The position numbers and the translations under genes are program-made. Shown here piece by piece: positions 1-10,757 of a stretch of DNA of 51,352 nt. The DNA is from Desulfarculaceae bacterium. Its GTDB lineage: Bacteria > Desulfobacterota > Desulfarculia > Desulfarculales > Desulfarculaceae. Position 1 is the first letter of the stretch; each line of letters opens with the position of its first letter. The notes under the pieces were generated by a model. It searched no databases. It was not told the DNA's origin and worked only from the letters and a program-made list of their open reading frames with translations. The stretch lies in NCBI GenBank assembly GCA_027067385.1, contig JAMOVV010000045.1, positions 1 through 51,352 on the forward strand, read 5' to 3'.

Positions 1-93
1 GAGGGGGCAAGGGCCAACGGGGCGAGGGGGCAAGGGCAACGGGGCGAGGGGGCCGAAGGGCGAGGAGGCGAAAGGGCAGACGGGCAGGGGCCA
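1..93. repeat. G-rich low-complexity tandem repeat
   Basis: The window opens inside a purine-rich, C-poor tract. A unit of about 22-23 bases, built from the words GAGGGGGCAAGGGC and AACGGGGC, occurs about two and a half times (1-23, 24-45, then a decayed copy). Closely spaced runs of three to five G satisfy the usual G-quadruplex pattern. The composition resembles the tract at 11.86-12.23 kb. The start of the array lies outside the window. The rest of the stretch to the first gene (94-174) shows nothing recognisable. Confidence 0.7.
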
Positions 94-174
94 AAACGGG
101 CGTTAGCGGCTGGCGGAAATTAACGGCGCCAGGGCCGTCTTTACAGCGATCATCGGCTTTTGAGTAAACACACC

Positions 175-957
175 ATGAGTCCGACCGGGCGATTCCAGGG
201 CTTGCTGGGGGGGCTGGCGATTCCCCGCGCGGCCTTTTCTTTTTTGTGGAGCCACAAGCGCCTCTGGCCCCTGGTGGTCATGCCCTTGCTTATCAACCTG
301 GCCCTGTTCGCCGCCGTCTTTTGGTTCAGCTACACCCGCTTTGACCAGTGGGTGCGGGGACTCATCCCCGCGGCCGAGGCCTGGTATTGGTCGGCCCTGC
401 TATACCTGCTCATCGTCCTGGTGGTGGCCCTGCTGCTCTTGGTGGAGCTCTACCTCTTCACCATGGTGGGCAACCTGTTGGCCTGCCCCTTTTTGGAGAT
501 ACTCACCCGGCGGGTGGAGATGGCCGTGGCCGGCGGGGTGCCCGGCGGCCCGGGCGGAGCCGGGGCCATGCTCCGCGAGATTCTGCGGGTGGGCCTGTTG
601 CAGGTGCGCAAACTGCTGCTCTACCTGGTGGTGCTGGCCGTGCTCCTGGTCATCAACCTGGCCCCCGGACTCGGGGCCCTGGCCTATGCCGTCCTGGCCT
701 GGCTGGTTACCTGCTTTTTCTTGGTGCTGGAGTTCTTGGACTATTCTCTGGACCGGCGCGGGCTCAACCTGCGCCAAAAGCTGGCCTATGTCTGGCGGCT
801 GCGGCTCACCGGCCTGGGTTTTGGTGCCGCCCTGTTCGTCATGGGCATGATCCCGGTGCTCAACCTGGCCCTGCTGCCGGTGGGCGCGGTGGGCGCCACC
901 CTGCTATACCTGGAGCGCTCCCCGGCCGGCCCCGCCGCGCCGCCCGCCCGCCGCTAG
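175..957 (+). CDS. EI24 domain-containing membrane protein (CysZ-like)
   Basis: An integral inner-membrane protein of about 260 residues with four or more long hydrophobic segments, the first two around residues 30-50 and 70-100 and others near 140-190 and 220-245. The pattern, including the N-terminal SFLWSHKRLWPLVVMPLLIN stretch, is that of the EI24/CysZ family; CysZ takes up sulfate in proteobacteria, but many EI24 proteins have unknown roles. The ATG at 175 is preferred over an in-frame TTG at 160 because neither has a strong ribosome site and the extra residues are not conserved-looking. The gene runs convergently into the next one with a four-base overlap of stop codons. The C-terminus is a short Pro/Ala/Arg tail. 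The family call is fairly secure; the transported substrate is unknown. Confidence 0.75.
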   Translation: MSPTGRFQGLLGGLAIPRAAFSFLWSHKRLWPLVVMPLLINLALFAAVFWFSYTRFDQWVRGLIPAAEAWYWSALLYLLIVLVVALLLLVELYLFTMVGNLLACPFLEILTRRVEMAVAGGVPGGPGGAGAMLREILRVGLLQVRKLLLYLVVLAVLLVINLAPGLGALAYAVLAWLVTCFFLVLEFLDYSLDRRGLNLRQKLAYVWRLRLTGLGFGAALFVMGMIPVLNLALLPVGAVGATLLYLERSPAGPAAPPARR

Positions 958-1565
958 CTTAAAAACTCGTCCACCTCGCCGGCGCCCACCCGCAGCACCT
1001 CGGGGATGTCGTCCACCAGGCTTACCACGCTCGACAGCCGCCCCGGCACCGGCCCGCCGTCCACCACCAGGGACAACCGGTTGCCCAGTGCCTCCTCGAT
1101 CTCCCAGCCGTGGCGAAAGGGGTTGCCCTCGGCGTCCTTGGCGCTGGTGCTGATGATGGGGTGACCCAGCCGGCTCACGATGGCCAGGCAGATGGCGTGG
1201 TCCGGCACCCGGATGCCGGCGGTCTTGCGCCGGGTGAGCATCATCTTGGGCACCTGGCGCGAGCCCTTGAGGATAAAGGTGTAGGGTCCCGGCAACAGGC
1301 GCTTGAGGGTCTTGTAGCCGTAGTTGGTCACCTGGGCGTAGCGGCTCAGTTCCTTGAGCCCCGGGCAGATGAAGGAGAAGGTCTTGCTCGCCGGCAAGCC
1401 CGTGATCTGGGCCACCCGCTTAATCGCCTTCTTGTTGAAGATGTCGCAACCCAGGCCGTAGACCGTGTCCGTGGGATAGGCCACCACCCCGCCGTCGACG
1501 ATGGCCTGCACCACCTGCTCGATGCGGCGCGGTTGGGGATGGTCCGGGTTGATCTCGATGAGCAT
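954..1565 (-). CDS. L-threonylcarbamoyladenylate synthase family protein (YciO/Sua5/YrdC)
   Basis: A 203-residue cytoplasmic protein of the YrdC/Sua5/YciO fold, whose best-known members make threonylcarbamoyl-AMP for the t6A37 modification of tRNA. Visible family motifs are VAYPTDTVYGLGCD near residue 30, KTFSFICP near 65, LLPGPYTFIL near 95, the RKTAGIRVPDH nucleotide-binding stretch and PIISTSAK near 145. The short length, single domain and motif spelling point to the YciO branch rather than two-domain Sua5. The start at 1565 follows a good AGAGGGGG ribosome site; longer forms reach into non-conserved sequence. The ThiF-like gene diverges from it. A paralogue elsewhere could carry the essential t6A function, so the exact role is uncertain. 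Confidence 0.85.
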   Translation of the reverse strand: MLIEINPDHPQPRRIEQVVQAIVDGGVVAYPTDTVYGLGCDIFNKKAIKRVAQITGLPASKTFSFICPGLKELSRYAQVTNYGYKTLKRLLPGPYTFILKGSRQVPKMMLTRRKTAGIRVPDHAICLAIVSRLGHPIISTSAKDAEGNPFRHGWEIEEALGNRLSLVVDGGPVPGRLSSVVSLVDDIPEVLRVGAGEVDEFLS

Positions 1566-1693
1566 GGCTCGCCCCCTCTGTTGAGGCTGAACCATAGAGC
1601 AGGCCTGGGCGTTAGTCAAGCGTCCATGGGGCCGGCGAGCGCTGTCTTGACCCTCTGCCCGGGCCGGGGTAGGGTGGTCGCGGAGGAGAGCCC

Positions 1694-2506
1694 ATGGCCG
1701 ACCATGCCATATTCGGCCCGGCTTGGCAGCGGCAGCGCGGCCTGCTCAGCCCCCGGGAGCAAGCGGCCCTGGCCGGCGCCCGGGTAAGCGTGTTGGGCCA
1801 AGGTGGGGTGGGCGGCGTGGCCGCCGAACTCTTGGTGCGCGCCGGGGTGGGCCGCGTGAGTATCTGCGACGGCGATCGCTTCGAGGCATCCAACCTCAAC
1901 CGGCAGGTGGGGGCCACGCACGACAGCCTGGGGCGCCACAAGGCCGAGGTGATGGCCGAGCGCCTCAGGGGTATCAACCCGGAGTTGGACCTGCGGGTAT
2001 TGCCGCCGGTGAGCGACCGGGCCTCGGCCGAGCGGGCCCTGGCCGGGGCCGCCGCCGGCGTGCTGGCCATAGACGCCCTGGCCCCCTCCCTGCGGGCCCT
2101 GCGCGCCGCCCGCCGCCTGCAGGTGCCCCTGGTGGAGGCCCTGGCCCTGCCGGTTATCCAGGTGCGGGTGTTTCAACCCCATGGCCCGGACCCCGAAGAA
2201 GGCTGGCCCAGCCAGGGGCAGGACCTGGACCAGGTGGACCCCGAGCGCTTGGCCGAGGCCTACACCCGGCTGGAGGCGCCGCGCTGGCGCGACGGCCATG
2301 GCGGGGCCTTCACCCTGGAGGCGCGGGCGGCCCTGGCCATGGCCCAGGGCGCCGCTCCGCCCAGCCTGGGACCCCTGGTCTGGATGGCCGGGGCCCTGGC
2401 CGCCCTGGAGACCATGAAGCTCATCATCGGCCGGGGTCGCCTGGCGTGCTACCCCGGCGGCGCGGCCCTGGACCCGGCCGCCTGGCGTTTGCACTTTGAC
2501 GGGTAG
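1694..2506 (+). CDS. ThiF/MoeB/HesA family E1-like adenylyltransferase
   Basis: A 270-residue protein with the ThiF/MoeB Rossmann fold: the nucleotide loop GQGGVGG near residue 36, the acidic ICDGDRFEASNLNRQ stretch near 57-71 with the conserved NLNRQ arginine, and the downstream lysine in GRHKAEVM. Members activate the C-terminal glycine of ubiquitin-like sulfur carriers or modify tRNA (TcdA). The paired CxxC zinc motifs of MoeB/ThiF are absent; the only cysteines are isolated (for example LACYPGG near the C-terminus). No ThiS or MoaD partner is encoded nearby. A strong GGAGGAGAG ribosome site precedes the ATG. recN follows three bases later, so the two are probably co-transcribed. The family is secure; the substrate is unknown. 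Confidence 0.8.
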   Translation: MADHAIFGPAWQRQRGLLSPREQAALAGARVSVLGQGGVGGVAAELLVRAGVGRVSICDGDRFEASNLNRQVGATHDSLGRHKAEVMAERLRGINPELDLRVLPPVSDRASAERALAGAAAGVLAIDALAPSLRALRAARRLQVPLVEALALPVIQVRVFQPHGPDPEEGWPSQGQDLDQVDPERLAEAYTRLEAPRWRDGHGGAFTLEARAALAMAQGAAPPSLGPLVWMAGALAALETMKLIIGRGRLACYPGGAALDPAAWRLHFDG

Positions 2507-2509
2507 AGC

Positions 2510-4210
2510 ATGTTTCGTTTTCTCAAGATACGCGACTTCGCCATTATCCAAGACCTGGAGCTGGAGCTGCAGCCGGGCTTCACCGTGCTCTCGGGCGAGA
2601 CCGGGGCCGGCAAATCCATTATCCTGGCCGCGGTAAACCTGCTCTTGGGCCAGCGGGCGGCCGGCGACCTCATACGCCGGGGAGCCGACCAGGCGGTGGT
2701 GGAGGCGCTGTTCGACCTGCGCGGCTTGGACGACATCGAGCGCCGCCTGGACCAAGCCGGCCTGGCCAGCGATGACGGCGACCTGGTGGTGCGCCGGGTG
2801 GTGAGCCGCCAAGGGCGCAACCGGGTGCAGGTCTCGGGCGCCTTGTCTACCTTGGGACTGCTGGCCGAGGTGGGACCCCGCCTAGTGAACATCAGCGGCC
2901 AGCACGCCAGCCAGGAGCTTTTGCGCACAGAGCAGCACCTGGTGCTGCTGGACCGCTTCGCCGGCCTGGAGGAGAAGTGCGCCGCGGTGGGCCAGGCGGT
3001 GGGCCAGGTGCGTGAGCTGGACCGGCAGATCAGCCAGGTCCAGGCCGAGTTGGCCCAGCGCGAGGCCCAGCGGGAGATGCTGCAGCACCAGGTCGACGAG
3101 CTGACCCAGGCCGAGCTGGACCCGCAGGAGGAACAGGAGCTGCGCCAAGAGCGCCGGCTCCTGGCCAACGCCGAGCAGGTAGCCACCCTGAGCGAGAACG
3201 CCCACCAGGGCCTGTACGCCGCCGAGGGCTCGGCCCTGGAGATGCTGGGGCGGGTGCGCTCCCTGGTGGAGGACCTGAAGAAGCTGGACCCGCGCGCCGG
3301 GGACTTTGGCGACAAGCTCGACGAGGCCTACTTCCTGCTGGAAGACGCCGCCGCCGACCTGCAAGGCTACAAGGCCGGCCTGGTCTTTGACCCCGGCCGC
3401 CTGGACTGGGTGGAAGGGCGTTTGCTTAAGCTCCAGCGCATCACCCGCAAGTACGGCGGCTCCACCGCCGCGGCCCTGGAGGCCCTGGACCAGGCCCGTG
3501 CCGAGCTGGCCTCCCTGCAACAGGGCCAGGGTCGCTTGGACGAGTTAACCAGCCGGCGGGCCGAGGCCCTGGCCCGGGCCCTGGCCCTGGCCGCGGAGCT
3601 GAGCCAGCAGCGGGCCGCGGCCGCCGAGCGCCTGGCCCGCGCGGTGGAGGAGGAGCTGAACCAGTTGTCCATGGCCGGCTGCCGGTTCCAGGTGGAGCTC
3701 TCGCCGCCGGGCGGGGCCGGCCTGGCCACCGAGCGCGGGCCGCTGGCCAGCCGGGGCCTGGAGCAGGCCGAGTTCCTCATCGCCCCCAACCCCGGCGAAG
3801 GCCTGCGCCGCCTGGGCCGCATCGCCAGCGGCGGCGAGCTGTCGCGCATCCTGCTGGCCATCAAGGGGGTCACCGCCCGGGGACGCAGCGCACCCACCCT
3901 CATCTTTGACGAGGTGGACCAGGGCATCGGCGGCCGGGTGGGCTCGGTGGTGGGGGCCAAGCTGGCGGCCCTGAGCCGCAGCTTCCAGGTGATCTGCATA
4001 ACCCACCTGCCCCAGATCGCCGCCTGGGCCGATCATCACCTGGCGGTGGAGAAACAAACCGACGGCCGGCGCACCCACACGGTGATCAGGTCCCTGGACC
4101 AGGCGGGGCGGGTGGCCGAGCTGGCCCGCATGCTCGGCGGCGGCGCGCAAGACGACAAGGCCATGGCCCACGCCCGGCAGATGCTGGAGTCGGCCCGGCG
4201 TACCAAGTAA
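2510..4210 (+). CDS. recN: DNA repair protein RecN
   Basis: An SMC-like ATPase of 566 residues, the usual RecN length, acting in double-strand-break repair on DNA ends. The Walker A loop GETGAGKS is at residues 29-36. A long Gln/Glu/Ala/Leu-rich coiled coil occupies roughly 150-220 and 290-370, with the central region between. The ABC signature ASGGELSRILLAIK, Walker B TLIFDEVDQGIGG and the switch motif VICITHLPQIAAWADHH are all in the C-terminal third. The gene starts three bases after the ThiF-like gene and ends at a strong hairpin terminator. All key ATPase motifs are intact. Confidence 0.96.
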   Translation: MFRFLKIRDFAIIQDLELELQPGFTVLSGETGAGKSIILAAVNLLLGQRAAGDLIRRGADQAVVEALFDLRGLDDIERRLDQAGLASDDGDLVVRRVVSRQGRNRVQVSGALSTLGLLAEVGPRLVNISGQHASQELLRTEQHLVLLDRFAGLEEKCAAVGQAVGQVRELDRQISQVQAELAQREAQREMLQHQVDELTQAELDPQEEQELRQERRLLANAEQVATLSENAHQGLYAAEGSALEMLGRVRSLVEDLKKLDPRAGDFGDKLDEAYFLLEDAAADLQGYKAGLVFDPGRLDWVEGRLLKLQRITRKYGGSTAAALEALDQARAELASLQQGQGRLDELTSRRAEALARALALAAELSQQRAAAAERLARAVEEELNQLSMAGCRFQVELSPPGGAGLATERGPLASRGLEQAEFLIAPNPGEGLRRLGRIASGGELSRILLAIKGVTARGRSAPTLIFDEVDQGIGGRVGSVVGAKLAALSRSFQVICITHLPQIAAWADHHLAVEKQTDGRRTHTVIRSLDQAGRVAELARMLGGGAQDDKAMAHARQMLESARRTK

Positions 4211-4212
4211 AA

Positions 4213-4244
4213 ACCCGTCGCACCGGGACCCTGGTGCGACGGGT
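4213..4244. terminator. Bidirectional intrinsic terminator between recN and the lipoprotein gene
   Basis: A perfect 12-bp inverted repeat (ACCCGTCGCACC at 4213-4224 pairing with 4233-4244) encloses an 8-base loop. It starts three bases after the recN stop. On the minus strand the hairpin is followed immediately by TTTTACTT, and on the plus strand by a weaker GATCTGTTTT. It therefore probably ends both converging transcripts. Confidence 0.85.
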
Positions 4245-4285
4245 GATCTGTTTTGCTGGGGCCGCGACCTGGCGGCCCGGTCGGC

Positions 4286-5233
4286 CTAGGGAATCCGCAC
4301 CACCTGGCCGGGCCGCAGGACTATCTTCTTGCCCTTTTTGTCCCCGCCGATGACCTCGGCCCAGGACACCGCCTTGCCCACCTCGGTGAGACGCACCCGG
4401 GCCACCTGCTTGCCGGTGAGGAACAGGGTGCGTCCCGCGCCGGTCTTTATGGGTTCGCCGCGGCGCAGGACGAGCAGCTCGGCGCCCTTGGCCAGCCCGT
4501 TATCAGTGCCGCCGGTGACCTTCACCCGCTCGCCGTCGACTTCCAGGATCATCCCGTTCCAGGGCTGGTCGGCGATCTTGGCCACCACCCACTGGGCCGC
4601 TTCTTTTTCCAACTCGGCCTGGAGCTGGTCCAAGAGCTCGGCCTTGGGCTTCTTACCCATCTCCAGTCCCTCGGCCATGACCTCGGTTATCTTCACCTGG
4701 CGGCGGATGGAGCGCTCGCCCACCTGGGTGCCGCTGCCGGCGTCGAGGATTATGAACTGGGCCTCCAGGCCCAAGAAGGGGATGTTCTCGCGGAAGCCGT
4801 AGAGCCCCTTGAGCTCGCGCCGCACCGAGATATCCACCAGGGCGCCGCGCACCACGGTGTTGATGCCCGTGAGCCGGGCGGCGTAGAGCTGCTGGTCCAC
4901 CTCGGTGATCCCCGGCGCGGTGAGGCGTTGCATCGCGGCCTCCAGGACCCGGTAGTCCACCAGGACCGTACCGGGGTTGGCCTTGAGAGCCTTTTCCAGG
5001 TGGCGGCCGATGGCCAGGGAGCGCGGGACGTACTGGCTCAGGGTGCTGCGGAAGGGCACCACCACCACCCGCTTGGGCAGGTCGGTGCCGGTGGCCGGCA
5101 GGGCCGGCGTAGGATTGAAGATCGATCCCACCGCCTTGGCGGCCTGGCAGCCGGTGAGGGTCCCGGCGGCCAGGGCCACCAGGATCGACAGGCTCAGCAC
5201 CACCGCGGCGCGGATGACTTGCGATTTTTGCAT
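4286..5233 (-). CDS. Putative outer-membrane lipoprotein, FlgT/CsgG-like
   Basis: A 315-residue exported protein. Residues 1-29 form a lipoprotein signal with a lipobox ending LTGC, so Cys29 should be lipidated. The middle (about 55-200) resembles proteins that build curli or flagellar secretion structures: a VVVPF strand near 58, then a region resembling the CsgG/FlgT oligomerisation fold. The C-terminal part (about 225-315) resembles the FlgT C-terminal domain, with repeated short beta strands, a G-D-NGLAKGAELLVLRRGEPI segment and a final LRPGQVVRIP. No flagellar or curli genes are nearby. A good AGGAG ribosome site precedes the ATG. The lipoprotein call is firm; the family assignment is tentative and the function unknown. 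Confidence 0.6.
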   Translation of the reverse strand: MQKSQVIRAAVVLSLSILVALAAGTLTGCQAAKAVGSIFNPTPALPATGTDLPKRVVVVPFRSTLSQYVPRSLAIGRHLEKALKANPGTVLVDYRVLEAAMQRLTAPGITEVDQQLYAARLTGINTVVRGALVDISVRRELKGLYGFRENIPFLGLEAQFIILDAGSGTQVGERSIRRQVKITEVMAEGLEMGKKPKAELLDQLQAELEKEAAQWVVAKIADQPWNGMILEVDGERVKVTGGTDNGLAKGAELLVLRRGEPIKTGAGRTLFLTGKQVARVRLTEVGKAVSWAEVIGGDKKGKKIVLRPGQVVRIP

Positions 5234-5323
5234 GCTTTGCTCCTAAGCTGGAGGCATCACTATGTCCAGGGGCTGGCTTGGTGTATCCAATCGCGGCCCG
5301 GGTGTCAAGCCGCGCCCGGGTTC

Positions 5324-5605
5324 TTAGCCGTAGCGTATCTCGAAGCCGTCCTCGTCGCCCACCGGCTCCACCCAGCTAACCCGCACCTGTCGCACCTCGG
5401 CCCCGGGCGGTCCCTGGTGGCACCAGTCCAGGGCCTCCTGCACCTTGTCGCGCGGGCCTTCGAAGACCGCCTCCACCTTTACCAGGGGCAGGTTGCGTAC
5501 AAAGCCCTTGAGTCCCAGCCGCTCGGCTACCTCCCGGGTGCTGGCCCGGAAAAAGACCCCCTGCACTCGGCCCGAGATGAGAGCCACCGCCCTAACCGTT
5601 TCCAT
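5324..5605 (-). CDS. acyP: Acylphosphatase
   Basis: A small 93-residue cytoplasmic enzyme that hydrolyses acyl phosphates such as acetyl phosphate or carbamoyl phosphate. The full signature is present: GRVQGVFFR with the phosphate-binding Arg20, and GFVRNL with the catalytic Asn38. The remaining V-x-A-x-F-E-G-P pattern and the C-terminal FEIRYG strand match the family, and the length is typical. It lies 31 bases downstream of ligA on the same strand and is probably co-transcribed with it. A GAGGAG ribosome site precedes the ATG. Confidence 0.93.
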   Translation of the reverse strand: METVRAVALISGRVQGVFFRASTREVAERLGLKGFVRNLPLVKVEAVFEGPRDKVQEALDWCHQGPPGAEVRQVRVSWVEPVGDEDGFEIRYG

Positions 5606-5636
5606 GTGATCCGTCTCCTCATGATGACGCCGGCCC

Positions 5637-7955
<2,319 letters not shown>

Positions 7956-8003
7956 TTACTAAAGTGCGGCGCACAATACAATGGTTACGGTCGGCCCGGC
8001 CCC

Positions 8004-9050
8004 TTAGAACCACCGGGGGTCGGCCTCGCCCCAGGCCACTCGGGCCGCGGCCACCAGCCCAAAGCAACCCGAGAGCATCACGTCGCCCAGGGGCACCGCG
8101 GTTTGCCAGCCCAGGCCCTGGGCCAGCCGCCGGCGGGGTCCGGTGAGCACCACCGGCCCGGCTACCTCCCGCGGGGCCTCGGCCAGGCGGGCGCAGCCGT
8201 GGCCGTTGTCGTCAAAGACCTCCTGGTCGGCCAGGTCGCCGCTGATGAAGCGGGCGATGTGGTCGGCCAGCCGGGCGGTGTCCAAGCGGCGGGTGTGGTG
8301 CTCGTAGACCCCCAGCACCCGCTCGCCCTGGAGCAAAAACCCCACGGTGTGCATGTTGCCGGCGTTGACCACGCAGATGCCTTGCTCGGCCCGCGCGGCC
8401 ACGGTGGGGTCTTGCAGGGCCCCCCACAGGGCGGCGGCCGCGGTGTCCATTAAAAGCACCCCCGGCGCCTGGTCGGCGATGGCCCGCATGCGGGTGAGGT
8501 GCTCGGCCGGGTCGTCGGTGATGAGGTCGCTCAGCCGGCCGCCGCTATCTAAGAAAGAGCGCCACTGGCCAAAGCGGAACTTGCGGTTGGAAAACCCGGG
8601 GGAGTAGCCGTGATCGCACACCGCCACCGCCAACTGCGCCGGCAGCTCAAGGTCAAAGCGGGCCAGGGCCCCGGCCAGGCTGTCCAGGTCCAGGTCGCCA
8701 AAGGGTATCACCACCGCATCGGCCGGCGCACTCTCGACGATGGCCACCCCCATGGCCTGGACCCGGGCCGGGTCGTCGTGCAGGGTGGCCGCGGCCGAGG
8801 GCGTGGCCCAAACTTGGTGGCCGGCGGCGAGGTGCTCCTGCACCGCCCGGCTCACCATGCCTCCGCCCATGAGCCAGCCGGACAAAAAAACCGGCCGGCC
8901 GCTCGCCCCGGCCCGGCGTATGCGCGCCGCCGCCACCCGGGTGGGCGAGGGTAGCACCATCTTCACCGCGTTTTCAATGGTCTGGTCCCGCTGCCAGAGC
9001 AGCAGATCGCGGGTACCCCCTCCTACATCCAGGGCCAACAGATAATCCAT
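8004..9050 (-). CDS. DUF1786 family ASKHA-like protein
   Basis: A 348-residue protein matching the DUF1786 family, often labelled without proof as pyruvate formate-lyase activating enzyme. The N-terminus LLALDVGGGTRDLLL is a phosphate-binding loop of the actin/sugar-kinase/Hsp70 superfamily, and two more such patches are visible: GICVVNAGNMHTVGFLL near 235 and VVLTGPRR near 305. Family hallmarks are KMVLPSPT near 30, LMGGGM near 60 and LHDDPARVQAMG near 90. There is no radical-SAM cysteine motif, so the activating-enzyme label is not supported. No clear Shine-Dalgarno precedes the ATG; a TATAAT hexamer sits just upstream. The true role is unknown. Confidence 0.75.
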   Translation of the reverse strand: MDYLLALDVGGGTRDLLLWQRDQTIENAVKMVLPSPTRVAAARIRRAGASGRPVFLSGWLMGGGMVSRAVQEHLAAGHQVWATPSAAATLHDDPARVQAMGVAIVESAPADAVVIPFGDLDLDSLAGALARFDLELPAQLAVAVCDHGYSPGFSNRKFRFGQWRSFLDSGGRLSDLITDDPAEHLTRMRAIADQAPGVLLMDTAAAALWGALQDPTVAARAEQGICVVNAGNMHTVGFLLQGERVLGVYEHHTRRLDTARLADHIARFISGDLADQEVFDDNGHGCARLAEAPREVAGPVVLTGPRRRLAQGLGWQTAVPLGDVMLSGCFGLVAAARVAWGEADPRWF

Positions 9051-9255
9051 AATTATAACCGTAAGTTGTGCATTAGCTCCAACGGCGCGCCGCCTGCCCG
9101 GAACCCCCGTGGCGCCGACCCCGGCTAAGGTTAGCAGGGCCTGTGGTGGCAGTCAAACGGCTAAAGTTCGGCGCCAAAGTAGGAATTGAATCGTTTGGGG
9201 GTGGGATGGTAATATGTGAATAAGTGGCGGCGGGGAGAAAATATCGCGCCCCACA

Positions 9256-9284
9256 TTGACGCGGCCGCGCATCTTCTTTATAAT
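9256..9284 (+). promoter_or_regulatory. Strong sigma70 promoter of the ffh operon
   Basis: TTGACG at 9256-9261 and a perfect TATAAT at 9279-9284 are separated by 17 bases, in an AT-rich patch within an otherwise GC-rich 309-base intergenic region (9051-9359). The ffh start codon lies about 70 bases downstream of the expected transcription start. No other feature is apparent in the rest of that gap. Confidence 0.85.
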
Positions 9285-9359
9285 ACGTAACTTTGCCGGT
9301 CGTGACCAGATTAGTACGCGAGTTCAACACGCCTGACGGACTGAGCCAGAGGTTGTTTG

Positions 9360-10691
9360 ATGCTGGATCACCTGAGCGAGCGTCTGGCCGAGACCTTCAA
9401 GAAGCTAAAGGGTCACGGCAAGCTCTCTGAGAAAAATATCGCCGACGCACTGCGCGAGGTGCGCCTGGCCCTGTTGGAGGCCGATGTCCACTACAGGGTG
9501 GCCAAGGACTTCATAGCCCGCGTGCGTCAGCGGGCGGTGGGCAAGGAGGTGATGAAGAGCCTCACCCCGGCTCAGCAGGTGATCAAGGTGGTCAACGACG
9601 AGTTGACCGAGCTGATGGGCGGACGCCTGGAGCCCCTTACCCTGCAGGGCAAGCCCCCCCTAGTCTACATGCTGGTGGGGCTGCAGGGCTCGGGCAAGAC
9701 CACCACCTGCGCCAAGTTGGCCCTCAAGCTGCGCAAGCAGGGCCGACAACCCTTCCTGGTGCCGGCCGACTTGCAACGGCCGGCGGCCATTGAGCAGCTC
9801 AGGAAATTGGGCGCCCAGATCCAGGTGCCGGTGGCGGAGAGCGACCCCGGCTCCACCCCGGTGAAGGTATGCCTGGCCGCCCTGAGCCAGGCCGCCCGCG
9901 CCGGGGCCGACGTGATCATCCTGGACACCGCCGGCCGCCTGCACGTGGACGACGAGCTGATGGCCGAGTTGGCCCTGATCCGGGAGAAGCTGTCCCCGGT
10001 GGAGGTCCTGCTGGTGGCCGACGCCATGACCGGCCAGGACGCGGTGAATGTGGCCCAGGCCTTTCACGACCGCCTGGGGCTCAGCGGGGTGGTGCTCACC
10101 AAGCTCGACGGCGACGCCCGCGGCGGCGCGGCCCTGTCCATCCGCGCCGTGGTCGACGTGCCCATCAAGCTCATGGGCGTGGGCGAAAAACTCGACGCTA
10201 TCGAGGATTTTCACCCCGACCGGCTGGCCGGGCGTATATTGGGTATGGGCGATGTCCTGTCCCTGGTGGAAAAGGCCTCCGAGGCCATCGACCAACAGCA
10301 GGCTGAAAAACTCGCCGCCAAGATGGCGGCCAACCAGTTCACCCTGGAGGACTTTCGCGACCAGCTACGCCAGATCAAGAAGCTGGGGTCCTTGGAGTCG
10401 ATCCTCAGCATGATCCCCGGGGCCGGTAAGATCAAGGGGCTCAAGAACATGGCCCCCGATGAAAAGGAGCTCAAACGCGTCGAGGCCATTATCTGTTCCA
10501 TGACCCCGGGCGAACGGCGAAACCACGGGATCATCAACGCCTCGCGGCGCAGGCGTATCGCCAAGGGCTCCGGCACCTCGGTGGCCGAGGTTAACCGCCT
10601 GTTGAAGAATTTCGTGCAGGCGCGCAAGATGATGAAGAGCATGACCAAGATGGGCGGCAAAAAAGCCCTGCGCAATATGCTGCCCATGTAG
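9360..10691 (+). CDS. ffh: Signal recognition particle protein Ffh
   Basis: The GTPase of the signal recognition particle, which binds signal peptides as they leave the ribosome and docks with FtsY. Domains in order: N helical bundle (1-90), G domain with the P-loop GLQGSGKTTT near 105, the DTAGRL motif near 190, the TKLDGDARGG motif near 245, and the methionine-rich M domain (about 300-443) with GKIKGLKNM, the RNA-binding SRRRRIAKGSGTSV stretch and a Met-rich C-terminus. The ATG at 9360 follows GAGG; an in-frame TTG immediately before it is unlikely. It heads a long translation-related operon. Confidence 0.97.
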   Translation: MLDHLSERLAETFKKLKGHGKLSEKNIADALREVRLALLEADVHYRVAKDFIARVRQRAVGKEVMKSLTPAQQVIKVVNDELTELMGGRLEPLTLQGKPPLVYMLVGLQGSGKTTTCAKLALKLRKQGRQPFLVPADLQRPAAIEQLRKLGAQIQVPVAESDPGSTPVKVCLAALSQAARAGADVIILDTAGRLHVDDELMAELALIREKLSPVEVLLVADAMTGQDAVNVAQAFHDRLGLSGVVLTKLDGDARGGAALSIRAVVDVPIKLMGVGEKLDAIEDFHPDRLAGRILGMGDVLSLVEKASEAIDQQQAEKLAAKMAANQFTLEDFRDQLRQIKKLGSLESILSMIPGAGKIKGLKNMAPDEKELKRVEAIICSMTPGERRNHGIINASRRRRIAKGSGTSVAEVNRLLKNFVQARKMMKSMTKMGGKKALRNMLPM

Positions 10692-10757
10692 GTTCCAGGT
10701 TTATTGACACCCCCCCGCCAGCCTAAAGGCGCGGGACGAGTAACGAGGCGAAAACAT

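Noticed and set aside
1-93. CRISPR-like array
   Set aside because: The repeats are directly adjacent, G-rich and decayed, with no unique spacers between them.
4213-4244. Operator or attachment site
   Set aside because: The 12-bp inverted repeat with 8-base loop and T-rich minus-strand flank between converging stops fits a terminator better.
9052-9057. TATAAT directly upstream of the DUF1786 start as a promoter
   Set aside because: It ends one or two bases before the ATG, so transcription would begin inside the gene, and no -35 is present at the expected distance.
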